Below are positions 6,583 to 8,617 of a stretch of 8,617 nucleotides of DNA, one piece after another (within the stretch, counting starts at the first letter, position 1; each line of letters opens with the position of its first letter). The notes beneath the pieces are model-generated. The model saw only the letters and a list, made by a program, of their open reading frames with translations, did not search any database and was not told the origin of the DNA. Made by a program: the position numbers and the translations under genes. Location: positions 1 through 8,617 of the forward strand of contig CAJWMX010000103.1 of the NCBI GenBank assembly GCA_913043805.1, written 5' to 3'. Origin of the DNA: an uncultured Acidobacteriota bacterium. Lineage in GTDB: Bacteria > Acidobacteriota > Vicinamibacteria > Vicinamibacterales > UBA8438.

Positions 6583-6993
6583 ATGTCCTCGAACCCACAA
6601 CCACCGCCCGAACACCCCTTCGGCTCGCACGCGCGGCGGATGCACCCCCGACGCCACGACGCTCCGGCCCCGGCCCGGCTCCTCCGGCGCGGACTCCCTT
6701 ACGGCCCGCCGTTCGACCTGAACCGGCCCGACGAGGGCCCGCGTGGCCTGCTCGGGCTGTTTCTGTGCGCAAGCCTGGCCGAGCAGTTCGAGTTCATCAT
6801 GCGCGAATGGCTGCACAACGGGCTGTTCGGCGGGGTGGACCCGTTGGTCGGAGGCTTCGAGGCCCCCGCCTTCACCTTTACCGGACCGAACGGGCGCCGA
6901 CATGCGGTCGAAGTCCCGCGGTTCGTGCGCACGAGGGGGAGTGCGTATCTCTTCTATCCGAGCCTGACGGACCTTCGCCGGATGGCGAGCTAG
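6583..6993 (+). pseudogene. C-terminal half of a DyP-type heme peroxidase, N-terminal half absent
   Basis: A 136-aa frame whose sequence is the C-terminal ferredoxin-like domain of dye-decolorising peroxidases. HPFGSHARRMHPRR (11-24) corresponds to the CPFGAHIRR.NPR motif, with His16 as the likely proximal heme ligand. RRGLPYGPP (35-43) carries the likely distal Arg36, 20 residues after the His as expected. GLFLCASLAEQFEFIMREW (58-76), DPLVG (86-90), FVRTRGSAYLFYPSLTDLRRM (114-134) complete the match. Full-length DyPs are about 300-450 aa. The N-terminal domain with the GXXDG motif is missing, and upstream is a stop (TAG 6580-6582, directly before ATG 6583) and then the divergent kinase-like gene. 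GGAGGG at 6562-6567 is 15 nt from the ATG, which is too far for a good ribosome site. It is most likely a remnant or assembly junction; a half-domain protein is possible but unproven. The TAG stop overlaps that of the convergent acyltransferase. Confidence 0.75.
6990..6993. other. CTAG palindrome carrying overlapping stop codons of two convergent genes
   Basis: TAG at 6991-6993 ends the DyP fragment on the + strand, and TAG at 6992-6990 ends the acyltransferase on the - strand. No terminator can lie between them, so any bidirectional terminator must be inside the coding regions; none is evident. Confidence 0.85.
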
Positions 6994-7799
6994 GTTCCGT
7001 CGGAAGACTCACGCGAACGGATCACCTTGGCGGGAACGCCCGCGGCGATCACCAGCGGCGGAATCTCGCCCCGCACGACCGCACCGGCGCCGACAATCGA
7101 ATCGTGGCCGACCGTGGCGCCGTCCGAGATGACCACGTGGGCGCCGAGCCAGACGTTGTCGTCCACCTCGATGCCCTGCGCCACCCGTCCCTGATCGAGG
7201 ACCGGGATGTCCGTACGGTCGTGCAGGTGGTCGCCCCCGACCAGATAGGTGTAGGCGGCGACCAACGTGTTCTTGCCAAGGCGCACGTGACCGCCCGAGA
7301 AGATCTCGCAGTTGAACCCGATGTTGGCACGGTCATCGATCTCGATGTCGCCGTTCTTGCAGCTCAGGATGGTGTTTCGTCCGACGAAGACGCCGTTGCC
7401 GATCGTGATCCCGTCGTTGTCGTTGCCCTTCGCATCGAGCAGACAGTTGTCGTCGATGTAGACGTCGTCGCCGATCCGGATCTTGTGAGGGTGCCGGAGG
7501 ACGACATTCTGCCCGAAGACGACGTTGCGGCCGACGCGTCCCAGCAGCAGCGGGTAGAGCTTCGAACGCAGGAACAGCCCGGGCGCGCCAGGGAGCCAGG
7601 AGCACAGGTTCATCACCGTCTCGTAGCTCACCAGCGCGGTCAGCCCGGGTCGGCCCACCGCCAGCGTAGCGTAGCGCTGAACCTTACTCTGTCCAGGCGC
7701 GAACAGTTCTTCCTGAATAACGGTGATCTTGCGCGGCGAGCGCGGGGCGGTGGGGTCGGCGCCGGAGCTGGAAGAATCGGGAGCCACGACGGTGATCAA
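6990..7799 (-). CDS. Hexapeptide-repeat (left-handed beta-helix) acyltransferase
   Basis: A WbbJ/serine-acetyltransferase-like enzyme of up to 269 aa. An N-terminal helical part (about 38-85, VQRYATLAVGRPGLTALVSYETVM..LCSWLPGAPGLFLRSKLYPLLLG) is followed by left-handed beta-helix repeats from about 89 to 259: VGRNVVFGQNVVLRHPHKIRIGDDVYIDDNCLLDAKG, ITIGNGVFVGRNTIL, IEIDDRANIGFNCEIF, IEVDDNVWLGAHVVISDGATVGHDSIVGAGAVV, and IAAGVPAKVI. GGDHLHD (188-194) carries the His expected to act as catalytic base in this fold. Such enzymes O- or N-acylate sugars of LPS, capsule or exopolysaccharide; the acceptor cannot be read from sequence. The start is uncertain: TTG 7799 is the usable in-frame start, but the best ribosome site (7829-7821) is 21 nt away and points to an out-of-frame GTG at 7816. 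It is divergent from the second acyltransferase fragment. Confidence 0.85.
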   Translation of the reverse strand: MITVVAPDSSSSGADPTAPRSPRKITVIQEELFAPGQSKVQRYATLAVGRPGLTALVSYETVMNLCSWLPGAPGLFLRSKLYPLLLGRVGRNVVFGQNVVLRHPHKIRIGDDVYIDDNCLLDAKGNDNDGITIGNGVFVGRNTILSCKNGDIEIDDRANIGFNCEIFSGGHVRLGKNTLVAAYTYLVGGDHLHDRTDIPVLDQGRVAQGIEVDDNVWLGAHVVISDGATVGHDSIVGAGAVVRGEIPPLVIAAGVPAKVIRSRESSDGT

Positions 7800-7820
7800 C
7801 GGGCGGGAGCGGACACCGAA

Positions 7821-7829
7821 CTCCCCTCC
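7821..7829 (-). promoter_or_regulatory. Strong Shine-Dalgarno-like site, poorly placed for the acyltransferase start
   Basis: GGAGGGGAG on the - strand. It is 21 nt from TTG 7799 but only 4 nt from GTG at 7816-7814, which opens a frame closed after six codons by a TGA that overlaps the TTG. A one-base error between 7816 and 7799 would make that GTG the true start. Confidence 0.4.
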
Positions 7830-7845
7830 CGGGCAGCGTGGGCGC

Positions 7846-7851
7846 AGTATA
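7846..7851 (-). promoter_or_regulatory. Possible -10 box for the hexapeptide acyltransferase
   Basis: TATACT on the - strand (5 of 6 to TATAAT) in the 114-nt divergent gap, about 47 nt upstream of TTG 7799. It precedes the GGAGGGGAG site. No recognisable -35 is seen. Confidence 0.3.
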
Positions 7852-7913
7852 CCACCCGCGTGTTATCCCCCACCGTTCGGGCCCTCACGTGGAGATCCGA
7901 GGGCCAGCCCATC

Positions 7914-8222
7914 ATGATTGCGTCCGATGTTCGCCTGGCCGACGGAGTCGAGATCCGCCATCCCGATCTGGTCAACCTGTACGGGTGCGAGGTCGGCTCG
8001 GGCACCCGTATCGGCACGTTCGTCGAGGTCCAGAAGCGGGCCGTCATCGGCCAGCGGTGCAAGATTTCATCGCACAGCTTCATCTGCTCGGGCGTGACCA
8101 TCGAAGACGAGATCTTCATCGGTCATGGCGTGATGTTCACCAACGATCTGTTTCCACGGGCGACTGCCGACGGCGGCGCGCTTCAGACCGAGGCCGACTG
8201 GGACGAGATCCCGACCCGGGTC
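7914..8222 (+). pseudogene. N-terminal ~103 residues of a WbpD/WlbB-like UDP-sugar N-acetyltransferase, truncated
   Basis: From ATG 7914 the frame gives a left-handed beta-helix acetyltransferase close in style to WbpD/WlbB/FdtC enzymes that acetylate 3-amino sugars for O-antigen: NLYGCEVGSGTRIGTFVEVQKRAVIGQRCKISSHSFICSGVTIEDEIFIGHGVMFTNDLFPRA (21-83), then LQTEADWDEIPTRV (90-103). His71 in FIGHGVMFTND and the N..PRA loop are typical of the active site. After V103 the similarity stops: the family normally continues with further hexapeptide turns ('GA.IGSGATIL.GVTIG..A.VGAGAVV') to roughly 150-200 aa. Here the frame continues with unrelated residues to a stop at 8286-8288, while another frame opens into a membrane protein. 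The active site is shared between subunits of a trimer, so loss of the later turns would probably abolish folding. The open frame upstream of 7914 is a shadow. Confidence 0.75.
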
Positions 8223-8617
8223 TGTTCGGTGTGCTGTTCTTCGCCATCAGTCGCCGGCTCTGGCGTGAGCCGCGCTACTGGGCCATGACGGCGCTGGCCG
8301 CCGGGGTGGCGGTGACGACCGTCGTGCCGTTCCTCTTGCCGTATCTGGAGCTCCAGCGTGACATGGGGTTCGGCCGGTCGCTCGACGAGGCGGTCCGCTA
8401 CTCGGCCGACTGGCGCGCCTACCTCGCATCGGCCGCCTGGGCCCATCGTTGGATCCTGCCGCTGATCGAGCGGTGAAGCGAGGTGCTCTTCCCCGGCTTC
8501 CTGGTGACGCTCGGCGGCCTCGCCGGCCTGGGCCTGGCGTGGAGACGCCGCGCACCCCACCCGGCTCGGGAACTGGCAGGCTTCTATGCGCTGCTGGCCG
8601 CGCTGGCGGTCTGGCTG
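8219..8617 (+). pseudogene. Fragment of a multi-pass (GT-C-like) membrane protein, N-terminus missing, Trp-to-stop at 8474, runs off window
   Basis: Beginning at about 8219, a frame different from the acetyltransferase encodes GLFGVLFFAISRRLWREPRYWAM, a transmembrane helix (about TALAAGVAVTTVVPFLLPYL), then ELQRDMGFGRSLDEAVRYSADWRAYLASAAWAHRWILPLIER. This is the loop pattern 'PY...R.LG..RSLEEA..YSA...DYL' of large GT-C-type or uncharacterised polytopic proteins. A TGA at 8474-8476 follows, after which the same frame continues without break to the window end as SEVLFPGFLVTLGGLAGLGLAWRRR and LAGFYALLAALAVWL, two more membrane segments. A Trp (TGG) is plausible at the stop. There is no start codon, ribosome site or N-terminal region; the fragment begins in mid-protein at a junction. 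A role in glycan assembly is inference from fold style and neighbours. Confidence 0.65.

Noticed and set aside
5618..6721. 367-aa open frame on the + strand
   Set aside because: Antisense to the kinase-like/TPR gene, where convincing TPRs are read on the other strand.
7664..7680. Small direct repeat gcgta-gcgta within the acyltransferase
   Set aside because: Lies inside coding sequence, is too short, and the protein there reads normally (QRYATLAVG).
6483..7913. Long + strand open frame leading into the WbpD-like fragment
   Set aside because: Overlaps the DyP fragment in another frame and is antisense to the intact acyltransferase; only the part from 7914 has homology.
2590..8476. Alternative genetic code (TAG or TGA read as Trp)
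   Set aside because: TGA ends the propeller and DprE1 genes at expected positions, and TAG ends the lipoprotein, sigma, DprE2, TPR and acyltransferase frames, so both act as normal stops.

Overview
The window looks like high-GC chromosomal DNA from an environmental bacterium, most likely Acidobacteriota of the Vicinamibacteria type. This rests on remembered family style, not a search: a lipoprotein with an 'LKVTAP.TPVSP..GQTV' Fn3-like module, an ECF sigma factor of the 'LRRW..GRLP...DTDDLVQ' type, and a Ser/Thr-kinase N-terminus joined to a TPR tail. I see no tRNA, rRNA, CRISPR array, IS element or origin, and no gene-free stretch over about 110 bases.

Left part, + strand (100-3054): a frameshifted lipoprotein with an Fn3-like module and a Spondin_N domain; a Tat-exported five-bladed beta-propeller protein; and, 6 nt behind it, an ECF sigma factor gene broken by an in-frame amber codon where a Trp is expected. 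Middle part, - strand (3086-6475): probably one operon, read right to left. It has a kinase-like/TPR gene without a kinase catalytic core and with a frameshift, then a DprE1-like FAD oxidase overlapping it by one base, then a DprE2-like short-chain dehydrogenase overlapping by ATGA. The DprE pair is intact and is the clearest biochemical module: epimerisation of a polyprenyl-phosphate pentose, ribose to arabinose in mycobacteria.

Right part (6583-8617): a stand-alone C-terminal half of a DyP-type peroxidase (+) whose TAG stop overlaps that of a convergent hexapeptide-repeat acyltransferase (-). Divergent from that is the first ~100 residues of a WbpD/WlbB-like sugar N-acetyltransferase (+), joined abruptly near 8219 to the middle of a GT-C-like multi-pass membrane protein that runs off the window and also carries a Trp-to-stop change. 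The acyltransferases and membrane protein suggest a surface-polysaccharide neighbourhood, which would fit the DprE pair.

The most unusual property of the window is its density of lesions. There are two single-base frameshifts (each one base missing, both in C-rich runs on the + strand), two Trp-codon nonsense changes (TGG to TAG and TGG to TGA), and three truncation or fusion points (kinase, DyP, WbpD/membrane protein). Four protein-coding genes look intact: the propeller, DprE1, DprE2 and the 269-aa acyltransferase, though the last has a doubtful start. Either this is a decaying accessory region or the assembly is of low quality; read mapping would decide. I found no convincing wholly new system. 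The best leads are the DprE pair coupled to a kinase-less TPR protein, the bacterial spondin lipoprotein, and the DyP half-protein.
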